NCBI GenBank assembly: GCA_002270565.1
Contig: NQMI01000082.1
Coordinates: forward strand, 84,960-148,959
Length of the DNA stretch: 64,000 bases
Direction: 5' to 3'
Source of the DNA: Stenocarpella maydis
Lineage: Eukaryota; Ascomycota; Sordariomycetes; Diaporthales; Diaporthaceae
The translations under genes were made by a program, and so were the position numbers. Shown here piece by piece: positions 33,511-46,430 of this stretch. The notes under the pieces are model-generated. The model did not search any database. It saw only the letters and a list, made by a program, of their open reading frames with translations, and was not told the origin of the DNA. How positions within the stretch are numbered: position 1 is the stretch's first letter; the number at the start of each line of letters is the position of its first letter.

Positions 33511-33671
33511 TCATAGGGGACGATGCCTCCGAGAAGGATCTCATTTTCGCCATCCTCATGTCCACCAGAGATGGCAGCGGCAACATCAAGGCCCTTGCGA
33601 TCACCCCATGTCAGGTCTGCTCATCCTTGCAAGCAATACCACTTGGCCGAGGCCACTGCGATGAGTTCTAG
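33511..33671 (+). pseudogene. Probable SANT/Myb-like gene remnant with lost start codon
   Basis: An open frame from ATA at 33511 encodes GDDASEKDLIFAILMSTRDG and about 30 more residues, then stops at 33669-33671. The first 20 residues match helix 1 of the neighbouring family (compare the DNAMARFLFAIL segment of the 28145 gene), but helices 2-3 are not recognisable. The codon where the start should be is ATA. The in-frame ATG is absent, and the ATG at 33523 is in another frame. It is preceded by CT- and CAA-rich DNA like a leader. A single G-to-A change (as RIP would make) may have removed the start. Alternatively the ATAG is an intron acceptor of a gene with an unseen first exon. Confidence 0.35.
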
Positions 33672-33919
33672 TTTGCCTTTTTCTCATTCTGAACGGTCCA
33701 GGTTCTAGGATACCTCTAGAAACCAGAGAGCGTCACCACAGCTGACTCCATCGATACGCGTACCACAACACTGCACCCATGTGACATGCAAAACGTGAAC
33801 TCGTTCTTACTGAGATTGCCTGGTCTGTCTGCCGTAATACTGATGCCCCTAACGCCGCATGCCCTGAACCAAAACTCCTGGCTGCCTACAAGCCTCAACT
33901 ACCAAACAAAGAAGCGCGC

Positions 33920-35216
33920 CTACGGGACACTCTTGCCGTCCAGACGACGACCAACTTCAGGCTTCTTCACGACCTCTGGCTTCTCCTCAGGCTCGGCCTT
34001 CTTCTTGGCTCCTCCTCTCAGTGTCTGGCCCTGACCTGCAAAATGGGGCTTCTGCGCACCCTCGTTCTCCTTCTCCTTCTGCTCCTTGGACTTGTAGGGA
34101 GTGATCTCGTACCCCAGGAATAGCTTGTTTGGGGGCAGCCGTAGCGGCAGCGGTCCATTCGTCCGTCTGCGCGGCGCGCCAGAGTCCGCCGCCGCCGCCG
34201 GCACCGGCGTGGCTGGCTTCGGAGTCGGGGCCTTGCTGCTCTTCTTCGGGCCGATACGGTTGCCCTCACCGTGGAAGTTTGTGGCCTGGGCCGCAGCGGA
34301 AGAGGGCGCGATAGCATCATAGTTGATGGCCTGAGCCATGGTGCCCTGGTTATGCAGCAACCCTCCCGCTGGTAGGCCGCGGGTGCTTCTCGGAGTGCTG
34401 GTACCGCTGCCTGATGACTTTGTCGGTTCCACATATCCGACTGGAGGGGCAAACTCGACCGACACGTCCGTCTCGATCATGCACACTCCCATCTTCTCTG
34501 TCTCAGGCTTCACATCCAGCACTGCCACGTCGTAAACGGTGTCGTTGTACTCAAAGTTGAAGACATCGCCCTTGGTAACGGCCGCAAAATTCCGGAAGGC
34601 ACGCTCAAGGACCGCTTTGGGGTCGCTGATTTCGAGGAAGTTGACAGACTGGGGCTGAAGCTTAACCAGCCTGGCGAGCTCGAGTGAGGTTGTCTTGATC
34701 TGGATCATGTCGCCAACATCCAGCATCAAGGTCTGCATCATCCACTGAGGGAGGTACGCCCTTCCTTCCTCGGCCACAAACTCCAGCACGCCGGCATGGG
34801 AATGCCTCTCCTTCTCGCCATTGATGAGTTCCATAAGCAAGGGCCACTGCACGTGGAGCTTGGAAACCTTGTCGAGGGCCGACGGGGGCAGTAGGATCTT
34901 GGAGCCGTAGTTGAGCTCGCGACGTTCGGGACCGGGATGCATCACCATGGGGTAGCAGCGATAGTACTCGTCGAATCGTTGGGTGGCGGGTCGGCGCATC
35001 GGCCGGGCCATGTTGACGAAGTCTTGCGGGTTGGCCGGGTCCATCCCGCCGTATCCAGGGGCGAACTAGAAATATTGGGAGCCAAGTGTCAGCGCTGGAG
35101 GAATTCTTTTGAGTAAGGCCACACGTCGAGGAAGGGAAGCGAGGGCGGAAAGATGGCGAAAGCAGAGCAAGCTCGCTGCCGGGCCATAGAGGTAGTGACT
35201 TACCATGCTCGGCTTC
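33920..35216 (-). CDS. ufd1: Ufd1, ubiquitin-recruitment subunit of the Cdc48-Npl4-Ufd1 complex
   Basis: Exons on the minus strand 35216-35214 (ATG only) and 35065-33920, with a 148-bp intron, encode 382 residues. The product starts MFAPGYGGMDPANPQDF. Starting at the internal ATG 35044 would drop eight residues. The conserved double-psi barrel follows: FDEYYRCYPM, YGSKILLPPSALDKVS, HAGVLEFVAEEGRAYLPQWM, then VNFLEISDPKAVLERAFRNF and GDVFNFEYND with the second half of the barrel. The C-terminal third carries Cdc48/Npl4-binding regions (LFLGYEITPYKSKEQKEKE) and ends in Lys-rich sequence. The role is extraction of ubiquitinated substrates, including ER-associated degradation. Orthology is clear. 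Confidence 0.95.
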
Positions 35217-36058
35217 TGCGTGCCAAGTGTCAGGTATTGCGATCAAGGTATTGTGCTAGATGCTTGCCACAGGCAAAAACAAATGACAGGAGTCGAGGGT
35301 GGTTGAGTGCTGTTGGGAAACGGAGTAGGAGAGTCCAAAGAGGCAGTCTGATAACGTGGGGGAAGCTCCTCGCTAGACCCAGCTAAAGTAAACGAACTGT
35401 GAAGCTGTTCAGTGTGGTGGTGGCGGCAGGCAGGCAGCCTGAATGACGACAGTGGCCCCCACCCGACTTTAGATTAGATAAGCTCATGCCAGGCAGTACT
35501 AGTAGGCTGTGGAATACATACGGAGCACTTGAGTACCCAGCAGTGGGTTCTCGTCCCCATACACCTGCTGAACAGTATGGATAATGTTGGCCAGACGTAG
35601 TTCCTGCTGAGAAACAATCTTCTTTGGACACCGTATCCCATGTCACGGACTCGTGTATAGAACTTCCATTGATCCTGTCAAAAATTCATTTGTGGTATGC
35701 CCTGCCCGCTACGGGCAACCAAGAAACCAAACAGACAAAGCTCGGGGTATCTCTAATAGTGCTCCAGCAACAAGATCAATCAATCTTTTAGAAGCCTCTA
35801 AAGCAAGCCCGGGATTGTGGCAGCCACCCAGACCTTGTCTGGTTCTGCCACACCTCGTGTTTAAACCGCAAGCACGCAAGACTCCGAGGAACCAGCGCCC
35901 CAGACCGTTCAATTCCACCACAAGCGCGTTTCACACAGAAACGAGGGAAGAACGAAAAAAAAGGAAAAAAAAAAGAAAAAAAAAAGAAAAAAAAGAAAAA
36001 AAAAAGAAAAAAGAAAAAAAAAAGAAAAAGAAAAAAAAAAAAAAAGGGAAGACAGCCA
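35217..36058. other. Spacer upstream of ufd1 with poly-purine tract
   Basis: About 840 bp without a gene. Bases about 35944-36045 are almost pure A and G (runs of A separated by single Gs), lying just after the stop of the downstream coiled-coil gene. Confidence 0.7.
35944..36045. repeat. Poly-purine (A-rich) low-complexity tract
   Basis: About 100 bases of A runs broken by G on the plus strand (T/C on the other). It begins about 14 bases beyond the stop codon of the minus-strand gene at 36059, so it is the start of that gene's 3' flank as a U-rich RNA stretch. Confidence 0.9.
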
Positions 36059-38215
36059 TCATTGGTGTACGTAGCCATTTCCGTAGCCATTTACACCATT
36101 CTGACCCTCGATTCTTGCCCGCTTGTCATGAGGGCCAGGGAATTTCTCCTCTGGGCCCAAACCTCGCTTGGGTGCCTTGGCCATGTCGTCGCAGACTGAC
36201 TGCAGTCCCATGCACATGTTCTTGTGCCGCTCACTGTCCTCCTGAGCAAATTTTTCCACTTCTGACAGCCTCTCGTGGAGGTGGCGTATCTCAGGCGCGA
36301 GCTGGGCCGGCTGGAGCCTACCGAGCTGCTCCAGGATGGCCTCAGCCACCTGGGTAGTGTTCACGTTGTTCCACTGACTGCTCAGGCTTTCGACCATAGT
36401 TTCCAGGGCCCTATAACGCCGGTCCATTTTGATTTCGAGAGCGTCGATGCTGCCCTGCCAAGCAGCCACCGTCTTTTGCAACCCGTCCACCGTATCCTTT
36501 GAGGCGGTGATCGCTGAGTCGATGGCGGCCGTCTTGGACTCAATTTCGGTCAAGCGAGACGCAGCGGATACCACGCTGGATGCACTGGATTCCAACTCGG
36601 GTGCAAGACTTGTGTTCATTCCGGGGGTCGACGCCGACTCCGCGCGGCTGACTTGTGCCGCGACAGCAGTACCCGTATTCAACTTGGAATCCTGCAGAGC
36701 TCTGATCTGCTTCGTGTGTTCATCTAGTCTTGTTCCGAAAACCATCAGAAACCTATCGGACCACTCCTTGAAGCTCGCGGGGAGATCTCCGGGGATATTC
36801 TCAGGGATCCTCCCAGGGATCCTCGCAACGAGTTGGTCCAAGGATTGCTTGAGATCTGCAATGGCCATATCCTGAGCGGCGGCCTGGCCCTTCAGCGTAG
36901 TATAGTCGGCAATCCAGTCATCGAGACCCTCAACGTCTATTCCTGATAGGAGCCCTTCGTGCTTCCTCACCGCAGTGTCCAGGTCCGCGATTTGTCCATG
37001 GTGTTTCTGCACCCGGGTGTCCAGGCCCACGATTTGTCCATCGTGCTTATACACCCGAGTTTCCAGGCCCGCAATCCGTTCGGCCTGGTTCTGGAGCCCA
37101 GTGTCCACGCTTGTGATCCGTTCAGTATGGCTGGTTGACGTGTCTTCTAGGTTCTTAACATCCCGACGCAGCTTGTCACACTTGTATCCCAGGGCCACCA
37201 TTTCCTGGCGCAACTGCGCGTCCGGGGACGGGCTCGGCTTGGCACTCGATTGGCGTCTCGCCTCCTCCATGGTCTTGTTGAGCTCGGCTTTGAGCGAGCC
37301 GGTCTGGCTGTCAACATATGCCCGTAATGATTCGGCCGGTTCAGCCAGCGCGACGCGCTGGATCAGGCTTGTGACTTCAGACCTCAAGGAAGCCACCTGG
37401 GCCCGCAGTTGCTCGTTCTCTTTCGCCGCATCCGCACGCAGCCTATCCTTCTCCTTGTATTCGGCCAATTCGGAAGCCTGTTTCTCTTGCGCTTCCCTCA
37501 GCAAAGCAATCTGCTTCTTCCACTCGTCCTCGAAGCCAGCCTGTCGCTGCTCTAGCGCCTGGAATCGTTCATCTTGGGCGGGCTGGGATGGCGTGCCGGC
37601 TGCTACCTTGTCTGCCTTGGAGGCTTCCAAAATCTGGCGGATCTTGACGTCGTCGAATGGCAAGGCCTTGACCAGGGTCTGGGCGTACTTGTCGAAAGCG
37701 AAAGTCTCCATTGAGGCGAGGGCGTTGAGGTCCTTTTCAAGGCCGGCCAGAGTCTGTCTGTGGTGGTTCTGGCTACCCAGGAAGGCATCATGCACAGCGG
37801 GGAACTGGACGGGTTTTGAGATCTGGCTGTCGTAGTCTTTCTTTCGCTTTTGGTATGCCTTAAGCTCGGCATCTCTCTTGAGGGAGAGCTGGGCCTTCTG
37901 GGTCATGAGGTCGGTGACGTGGCGGAGGGCGTCTGCCAGCTCGGCCGAGGCGCGGCCCGAGTCCATCTTTGGTGGGCGGTCTTGTGTCGTTGTGTGGGTG
38001 GTGGTACGAGCCATGTCCAGGTTACGGTCGCGGTCGCGGTCGCGTTCGTTCCTCCGGTCGCGATCGCGGGGATCTCGCTCGTAGTGGCGGTCCCGATCAC
38101 GGTCCCTCGTGTAGTCTCCAGAAGCAGAGCGGAAAGGGGCAGGTGGTCTAGAGATGCAATCTCGAGAGCGTGAGCCAGGGCCGTGGCCATTGAAGTCCCT
38201 TGAGGAAGAAGACAT
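36059..38215 (-). CDS. Unnamed long coiled-coil protein with Arg-Asp-rich N-terminus (718 aa)
   Basis: Single exon, ATG at 38215. Residues about 34-66 are an alternating RD/ER stretch (TRDRDRDRHYERDPRDRDRR), typical of RNA-processing or nuclear-speckle proteins. The middle is mostly heptad-rich coiled coil (ALEQRQAGFEDEWKKQ, EKDRLRADAAKENEQLRAQV). It includes tandem 14-residue units: VYKHDGQIVGLDTR, VQKHHGQIADLDTA, VRKHEGLLSGIDVE. The C-terminus has PHDKRARIEG, an NLS-like patch. I recognise no named family. A nuclear structural or RNA-associated role is only suggested by composition. It is transcribed away from rvb2 from a 1.3-kb shared upstream region. Confidence 0.8.
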   Translation of the reverse strand: MSSSSRDFNGHGPGSRSRDCISRPPAPFRSASGDYTRDRDRDRHYERDPRDRDRRNERDRDRDRNLDMARTTTHTTTQDRPPKMDSGRASAELADALRHVTDLMTQKAQLSLKRDAELKAYQKRKKDYDSQISKPVQFPAVHDAFLGSQNHHRQTLAGLEKDLNALASMETFAFDKYAQTLVKALPFDDVKIRQILEASKADKVAAGTPSQPAQDERFQALEQRQAGFEDEWKKQIALLREAQEKQASELAEYKEKDRLRADAAKENEQLRAQVASLRSEVTSLIQRVALAEPAESLRAYVDSQTGSLKAELNKTMEEARRQSSAKPSPSPDAQLRQEMVALGYKCDKLRRDVKNLEDTSTSHTERITSVDTGLQNQAERIAGLETRVYKHDGQIVGLDTRVQKHHGQIADLDTAVRKHEGLLSGIDVEGLDDWIADYTTLKGQAAAQDMAIADLKQSLDQLVARIPGRIPENIPGDLPASFKEWSDRFLMVFGTRLDEHTKQIRALQDSKLNTGTAVAAQVSRAESASTPGMNTSLAPELESSASSVVSAASRLTEIESKTAAIDSAITASKDTVDGLQKTVAAWQGSIDALEIKMDRRYRALETMVESLSSQWNNVNTTQVAEAILEQLGRLQPAQLAPEIRHLHERLSEVEKFAQEDSERHKNMCMGLQSVCDDMAKAPKRGLGPEEKFPGPHDKRARIEGQNGVNGYGNGYVHQ

Positions 38216-38399
38216 GTCGAGGGCAGGCAGACGGTGCGGGAAGGCACCTGCTCAAGTAGCTAGCTGGGGGGCACTGGGGGGCTAGAGCAGACCTGGGTCT
38301 GATGGGGGGAAACGAGTGAGTGCGAGGTTGCGGCTGGCAGCAGATGCGCATCGCATACCGGCATACATATGTAGCTGCCCATAGAGTATCCACGGGTGG

Positions 38400-38426
38400 G
38401 TGTGTGTGTGTGTGTGTGTGTGTGTA
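38400..38426. repeat. TG dinucleotide microsatellite
   Basis: About thirteen TG units in the shared upstream region of the coiled-coil gene and rvb2. Confidence 0.9.
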
Positions 38427-39093
38427 TGTACGTGTGGGGATTGCGTACTTCGCTGGCACTTGTACGAGGCAGGTGTCACGCCAGGGTGCAGCAAAATGAA
38501 AACCAACGGCTTGGAGGCTGAGCACTACTCCGTACAATCTGAAATGCGACTGGAGGTGAAGTCTCCCCCGCCAAGCAACAACCAGCTGCATGTCGAAAGG
38601 GTCACAGGGAGGGGGTGAGGGTCACTACATACACCATGTGCTCAGAGGCAGGGGTCTTGCGAGCAGCCGCTCTGCAAAAAAAGCCGCTGGTGACTCCAAG
38701 TCTCATCAAAACCCTTCTTGTTAGCATCGCAATTGTTTCACAACAAAGCCACGTGTGGTTGATTTTTATTACACTTAAAGGTTGAGGAGAAGTATCTAAT
38801 TTGAACGATGTTAATTTATATGCTAGTATTGATGGTTGTGGTGGTGAAATAGCTGGTTTAGTTGCGTGGTCCGGATTCTGGTACTTAGCTAGCGGCAGTT
38901 TCTTTTGCAGAGCGGCTGGCGAGTAAAGTGCCATTTTTATCAGTCAATTGATCTTCCCTTGGCACGTACCCACCGTGATGCTTTTCCTTGGTCCGTGCGC
39001 AGCACATTGCGGTGTTACCGATGGAAACTCAGAAACAAACAAATGAAGTCAAACACTATCTGGCATGGCTCACATAGACTACTTTACCATTTA

Positions 39094-39114
39094 AGTACAG
39101 TACAGTACAGTACA
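39094..39114. repeat. GTACA pentamer tandem repeat
   Basis: About four head-to-tail copies of GTACA followed by TATATA, about 380 bp upstream of the rvb2 start. Confidence 0.85.
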
Positions 39115-39494
39115 TATATAACGAGGCACTGAGGCGCTGTAGTCGCTAGGGCAGGCTCAGCCAGGCTGCCAGACAAATGAAGCTGTGCGGTGCGTGCAAA
39201 CGGGGCGAGGGTGCTGTCAACGTCTTGGAAGGAGAGCTGCCCCAACACCTGGGATCCCTGCCGTCCTCTTGACCGTAACCTGCAGCAAAACGGCGGCAGC
39301 AACTAGTGTAACTCGCTAGCCCGTCCGTTCCAACCTACGTCCCTCCGTATCTGACCTCCGGTAGAAAAGCTACCATCCCAGCAGAGAAGACGTTATCTCT
39401 CTGCACGTCGCGCAAACAACCATAGCCGCTCGTTTTGCGCCTCTCCCGCGACCCGCCTTATCCAATTGCCTTCAGCAAGCACCAAGTCGAGACC

Positions 39495-41068
<1,574 letters not shown>

Positions 41069-43389
41069 GGGAAGGTGCAGCAATGGGAGTGGGCGAAGGC
41101 GTTCCGGTCGTAGAAAAACGTCACGATGACACGAACGGGAAAATTGTAGTAGATTCTTGTATAAGGATCTCGGACGGCGTCATATGGATATCCAAAAACA
41201 TCACTGTTGGTCTGAAGAGCTTCATCAAACTTGTTCCACTTCCACTGTCCCCACTAGAGCGCATTCTAGGTGCCGTCGGTTAGCAAAGAGCTGCCTCTAA
41301 TATGGAAGAGATATGGAAGAGACTCCGAGACAAGATGAAAGCAACCTGATCAGCAGGCCGAAAGGTGTTTGCCAACCGACTTGAGGCTGTGACTGCGCAA
41401 ACGCATGCGCCGACCTCCATCTAGCCGGAGCGCATGTCTAGCAGTTCACGAAAGGGCTTCTTTTTGTATCTGCCGGACTCTCGTGGGTAATTTTTCAAAT
41501 TCGACATCGCACCAAGTACCGGTGAAAAACTCAACAGTGATCATAGTTTAGAAATCGGGTATTAATTGGCTGCTAATAATCCGGGTGGGACACCGTTACA
41601 TCACTGGCATTACGGCTATATCAGGACTGACTACACATCTAATCTACATATCTAATTTGCAGACTAGAGAATAATTCATACTATTCATCCAGAATAATCT
41701 ATGAACGCAATCTTACTACACCGTACTGCCTGGGTGGTTTGCTAAAAATCTTAACCTCTAATTAGTAAGAATATCTATGTGCTGATTAGTCTATAGAATA
41801 ACCTTAACCTGGAGGCGCCCCCCCCCCTCTTCCCTTCTTGGCGCGTAAAGGGCCCTCATGGAAGCCCTCCCTCTAGGTATATAACGGCCCTCCCTCTGGA
41901 TATGTAAAGGGCTTTCCTCTAGGTATATGGAGGGCCTTATTGGGTGGTGTGGAGGGGCTTGTTGGAGGAGTGAGCGAAGTGAGTGATGAGGGTGAACCTC
42001 CTTTACGCCTATTTAAGATGTAGTACTTGGATGAATAGCTCCTAGGGCCCTGATAGGGGCTTTCCACCTGGTATACCCCCGAAACTAGTACATAGATATA
42101 GGAGCCATAGATGGGGATGCTGTAAGTTGGATAATGTTGTTAGCACGTTGCTCGGTTTCTCGGGAACTATTATTGGTGAGCCTTTGTACTACTTGTTCCT
42201 GCTATTTGCGAATATCTGACTCCTTATTTGAGTCCTCAGGGTCTGTCACGCCTTATGCACTTGTGTCTTTCTATGACTCTTTCTCAGGGTTTGCGCTTAC
42301 GCTTATGGGCATCTTATCATGTTGTTTCTGAGGGCCATCGCTGCTGGGCTGCTGGCCTCCCAGCTGCTCTAGCTGCGCAGCTCACCAAGGTCAACTATCC
42401 AAATGACGCTTCGCCCGAGCGCCGGTAGCCAGAGGCCAACGATTGTCCCAATATCCATCCATGATGTCTAACGTCCTAGCGGCGACATATCCTCAGCAAA
42501 TCCAAGCCCTTTCGCTTTACTCCGGGGTGCCAGCCGGCTGCTTCCCCTTGTCGTCGTCTGGAGGGGTGGACTAGTGGAATTCCTCTTGCGCATCAGGCAA
42601 GGTGAGCACAACCGCCGAGGCTTGGGGGCAAACGGTCAGGAACATGTACCCAGGATATAATGGTACAAGCCCAAGAATGCAGATATAAAACGGTTCTTTA
42701 GACAGCACTCCGAGTCCGCATAACTTTGGAGAGGAGATCAAGGTAAGAAGGCCGAGAGCCCCGACCCTACTCTCCCAGTCTCACTATGGAGACCCGTAGA
42801 GACTTATCGGTTCCCCAGCCATGCCTTGGTATCTCAGACAGGCTCTGTGAGAGCGGGCACTTGACTGGAGAGGCTCCTTGCTCCGTATAAAAAGCACCAA
42901 GTGGTTTTTGACTGGGTACACTGCAGTCATGGACAAATGTCTTTAGCGTAAGCAAAGATCCCACTTCGACAGTCAATAACTACCTGCGGTCGAATTATCG
43001 GACTGACAACTACGGCCCGAACGTACAAGGCATCTATGCCACGGGGGTAGGGCATAGCGTGCCGTCTAAATTGACTGCGAGCGATGAGTGGTTCGGTCTG
43101 CGAGACCCTGTTCGAAACTATACAGAATGCCGAGGTTAGTGATGGTGTTGTTTCGAGGCAAGCCTCTAGTTCAGCAGGAGGCTTAAGCCGGAACGAGTTG
43201 GTATCACTCCCGGGCTCTGGTTGAACTCGGCGTTATGCGAGACTCACAACCCGTTTTACGACTACTTACCAAAGCCAATGACCAACATATATCTTGTGGC
43301 CTTGGAATTGGACATAGTCCAAGGCTTGGGCCTAGCAGCCCAAAGACGGCTGGACGCGTGTCACACTCCGCAAGTGCAACATGAGTAAT
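41069..43389. other. Spacer with TA-rich repeat remnant
   Basis: 2.3 kb without a supported gene. From about 41460 to 42070 the sequence is rich in TA, CTA and CCTCCCTCTAGGTATAT-type units, unlike the surrounding genic DNA. The rest (42070-43389) has moderate GC content and no coherent frame. No tRNA fold could be supported. Confidence 0.55.
41460..42070. repeat. Degenerate, TA-rich repeat or transposon remnant
   Basis: Near-repeats of the form CCCTCY-CTCTAGGTATAT and GGATATGTAAAGGG recur within 41860-41935, next to a TA-rich stretch (41500-41800) that resembles the RIP-like DNA at the right end of the window. No ORF, terminal repeats or target duplication could be identified, so the type of element is unknown. 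Confidence 0.4.
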
Positions 43390-45131
43390 TCAGAAATACG
43401 GAGGCGTAAGATACTTGGAAGAGCTCAGTTCCTGGGGTTCCGTGTTCCTGGCCGCTACCACCCAGCGCCCCTCTTCCTTGCTGAATTCAACCTCCTGGCC
43501 CTGGTTGTTGACCATGGTGACTCTCCGCAACTCTGGGTTTGGATGCTGCACGATTTGGTCAACCTCGGCCGGCTCCCAAGCGTGGTTTCCTCTGATCAGC
43601 CTCGCAAGTTCGACCTTGTCGTGGATAGACATAGCAGCCCGCGGCACGCTGAGGAGCGGTTGCCACTCGGGGCCCAGGTGGTCTATGATATCCTGTATTG
43701 AGCGGTCCCCGATCCCGACCACTAGTACGTGTCAATCACCTGCCACTGGAACCAATGTAACGTAGAATAGGACGTTTCAAGGCAGAGAGGAGGGGGTGAC
43801 ATGCAAGGAGAAGAGTAATACTTACTCCACCAGACACCTTCGACCATCTTGATGAAGGAGAGGTAATGGGCCAGGATAACCAGGGCGCGGGGGCGCCGTT
43901 TCCTGCCGAGCTCTATGAAGGGTTTTGGAAGGAATGTGAACCAAGTCATGATGCGCATACTCAGCACCGGGCTGAAGCCAGTCTCCAGCTCGAGGTACAG
44001 CCCGCCGAGGTACTTCAGGGTTTTATAATAATCATCCACGAACAAGTAGTCCTCGTCATCCTCCTTAATGGACGTTATCATGAAGAACAGATTGCTTGGG
44101 ATGTGCAGGGCGGTCTGGTTAAGATTAAAGGCCGGGCGTGAGAAGAGCTTCTCCAGGCCGGACGAGACAAGTGCCTCGATGGGCACGATGTCCATTATGA
44201 GACCGATGCCACGCCAGAGCACCATCCAGTCTACGATGTATAATGGCTTCATGTCTGGCTCCCGGAACGCCTCGGAGGAAAGCATGCACAGCAAAAGGGA
44301 GCATGAGAGGAGAGCCGGAAAGTCTTTTGGGTCAGCCTTCTCGATGGCCTTGCGGAACCCGGAAAAGGCTCTTGCCCTGTAGCTGATTGCCTTTGACGCA
44401 GGCACAATCATGTGCAGCGACTGCATGTGCAGAGCCGAGAGACCCAGTATGCAGTCCATCAGGAAGGGGCTCTGGAAGGCAAAGGTGATGATCTGAGACT
44501 TGAGTATTTTGTCAATAAAGGGTATCCGGCCGGCCTCGATGGAAAAGGAGGCATAAGTCTCCGTAGAGTAGAACCATAACATCTTCATGTCGTACTCATC
44601 AGTGCCCGCGAGCTTGACCGGGGGTTCGTCGACGATGATGAGCTCCGTGCTGCCACTGCTGCTGGATTCATCATCTCGGGATCCACGACGATGGTCTGAG
44701 GCCGGACCAGGGGAGTAATAGTGGGAGGGTAGGGCCGGGGATCCCGCCGTGCGTGCCGAGAGTGGCGAGCCGTAGGGGAGTCGGACCGAGGCGGAAGCGG
44801 CAGAGACGGCCGTCGAAGGCCGGACTGGGGCAGAAGCAGGAGATGGGGCATTGGCGGACGAGGAGGAGGGCTGCACTGCGGATGCTGCTTTTTGAGGCGC
44901 TGGATAGTTGCAGGTTTCCTTCCTCAAGGTGCAGTTTCGACATCTTGGTTTAGCCTCATCGCACTTGACCTTTCGTGCTTTGCAATTCTTGCAGCCCAGG
45001 CGAGATTTGCGATGGGGCCTTTTCGCATGGTATGGCCGCTCCTCGGGAGGAGGCGCAAGCGGTGCGGCAACACGATGTCGTGCTGCTGCCGGCGGTGGCG
45101 GCGGCGCGTCAGAGTCTCCCCGGGTGCCCAT
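43390..45131 (-). CDS. Zn2Cys6 binuclear-cluster transcription factor (545 aa)
   Basis: Exons on the minus strand 45131-43826 and 43721-43390 are joined by a 104-bp intron (A|TG Met codon, phase 1). After a Pro/Ala/His-rich leader, the zinc cluster has Cys47-X2-Cys50-X6-Cys57-X6-Cys64-X2-Cys67-X6-Cys74 with the basic RKVKC loop, preceded by HRKSRLG. A Ser/Pro/Ala-rich linker leads to a helical regulatory region of about 350 residues (KMLWFYSTETYASFS, LMDCILGLSALHMQS, ALLSCSLLLCMLSS). The HRKSRLGCKNCKxRKVKCDE form is like the Upc2-type group, but a sterol role is not claimed. It is likely nuclear. No biosynthetic cluster lies beside it. I took the ATG at 45131; only a TTG lies upstream in frame. 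Confidence 0.9.
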
Positions 45132-46340
45132 TGTGGGAGCCAAGGGCGAGTATCCCAGTGATGGTTATCCCGAGGCCGGTTAACCCAATGGCGTTTATGT
45201 CAGGAGTGGTTATTCCGGGACGATAGGACGAATATCTCATGGGGTGATTTTTCCGCGTGAGGTTGTCTGTAGGCAGTCATCGCCAGGGTGGTGAACATGA
45301 GCAGGGTGGGAATAAATATTGCCCGGATGCGTGCAAGCAGTTGCGTACAGCCTGCTTTAACGAGGTTGAATGGAAATGGGTGACGATGGAGTATATACGA
45401 TAAGACGGCGGGAAGAGCCGGTACAACCGGAGCCTCCCAGATCCAAGATTGATTTAAGGGGGGCTAAGGCGTGGCAGGAAGAGGAATGGGGAGGGGGCCA
45501 CGGACTGGGCCATCAACGGCAGACAACAGAGAAGACAGCAACGTAGGTAAACTTGTGAGGCAAAGCGAGAGGCCGGAGGTGAGAGTGAGAGTGAGAGGTG
45601 TGGATGACGTTACACCTTGGAAAGTGGCCCGAGCCGATGGCCGATGTCAGTGTTGTCAGGAGATGGTGATAGTCTCTGGGTACCTTCTCAAGTAGGCCGG
45701 CTGGGGCGTATTCTACCTGGCGGTATGGGCGGGCGTGGAGAGAAACAATAAGAGTTCCTAGTGTAGGTAGGTAGTGTGCGTGCGTCTATATTTTTGTTAT
45801 CGCGAGTCGGTTGAGAAAAGATGGCAGCAGCCCTCAGTGCTTCAGGTGGCCAGGCCAGCCTTAGCCCCCTGCAGATGCACACCCTGCACCGAAGCTAGGG
45901 GGATCGCAGCATCATGGATCGAGCCAGGTCCCCACAAGCCATCCACTTCAGAAGCTGGAGCCTATCCCCAGGCCAGCCCACTTTTGGGGGGGGGGTGGCT
46001 TGTTTACGGAATACTCCGTACACTTACACCCTAGCCATACCAGTATACGCGTACACTAGTGTACATACTGTAGGCTACCCCAGCTGCTCGGCTGTTGTTC
46101 TGGCCCTTTTCCTTGCTGGTCGCGTGTGCAACCATTTTGACTTCCGGGTCCCTGCGCTGGGCCCCACCGAGCAAGTGACACTGATATTAGCACTACCTAG
46201 GTAACGTCTGAATTACCTAGTCTACATAGTCTACAATCCAAACAGAGTCCATCAAGGGCGGCACATCTTATAGGCAAGGTTCTCCTCGACCAAAAAGAGG
46301 TAAAGGATAGTTACCTCGGTAGGGACCGGGTGTGTACTAT

Positions 46341-46430
<90 letters not shown>

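Larger units (their letters stand above)
31857..33919. other. Spacer with tandem repeat and a probable broken SANT/Myb-like gene
   Basis: Upstream region of the 481-residue gene, then a GA-rich tract (about 32660-32785), an imperfect ~81-bp tandem repeat (about 33005-33165), and CAACAA/CT-rich promoter-like DNA leading to the remnant at 33511. No intact gene is supported. Confidence 0.55.
38216..39494. other. Divergent spacer between the coiled-coil gene and rvb2
   Basis: About 1.3 kb with a TG microsatellite at about 38400-38426 and a GTACA tandem repeat at about 39094-39114. No coding gene is supported. Confidence 0.6.

Noticed and set aside
35653..36357. 234-codon plus-strand frame with a long Lys run
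   Set aside because: The Lys run is the poly-purine tract and the right part is antisense to the coiled-coil gene.
43020..43140. tRNA-like T-loop (GTTCGAAAC) at about 43113
   Set aside because: The flanking bases do not pair as a T-stem and no anticodon or acceptor stem could be built. A similar TTCGAAC near 18731 fails for the same reason.
43390..45131. Secondary-metabolite cluster around the Zn2Cys6 gene
   Set aside because: Neighbours are rvb2, orc5 and a TPT transporter. There is no synthase, oxygenase or tailoring enzyme.
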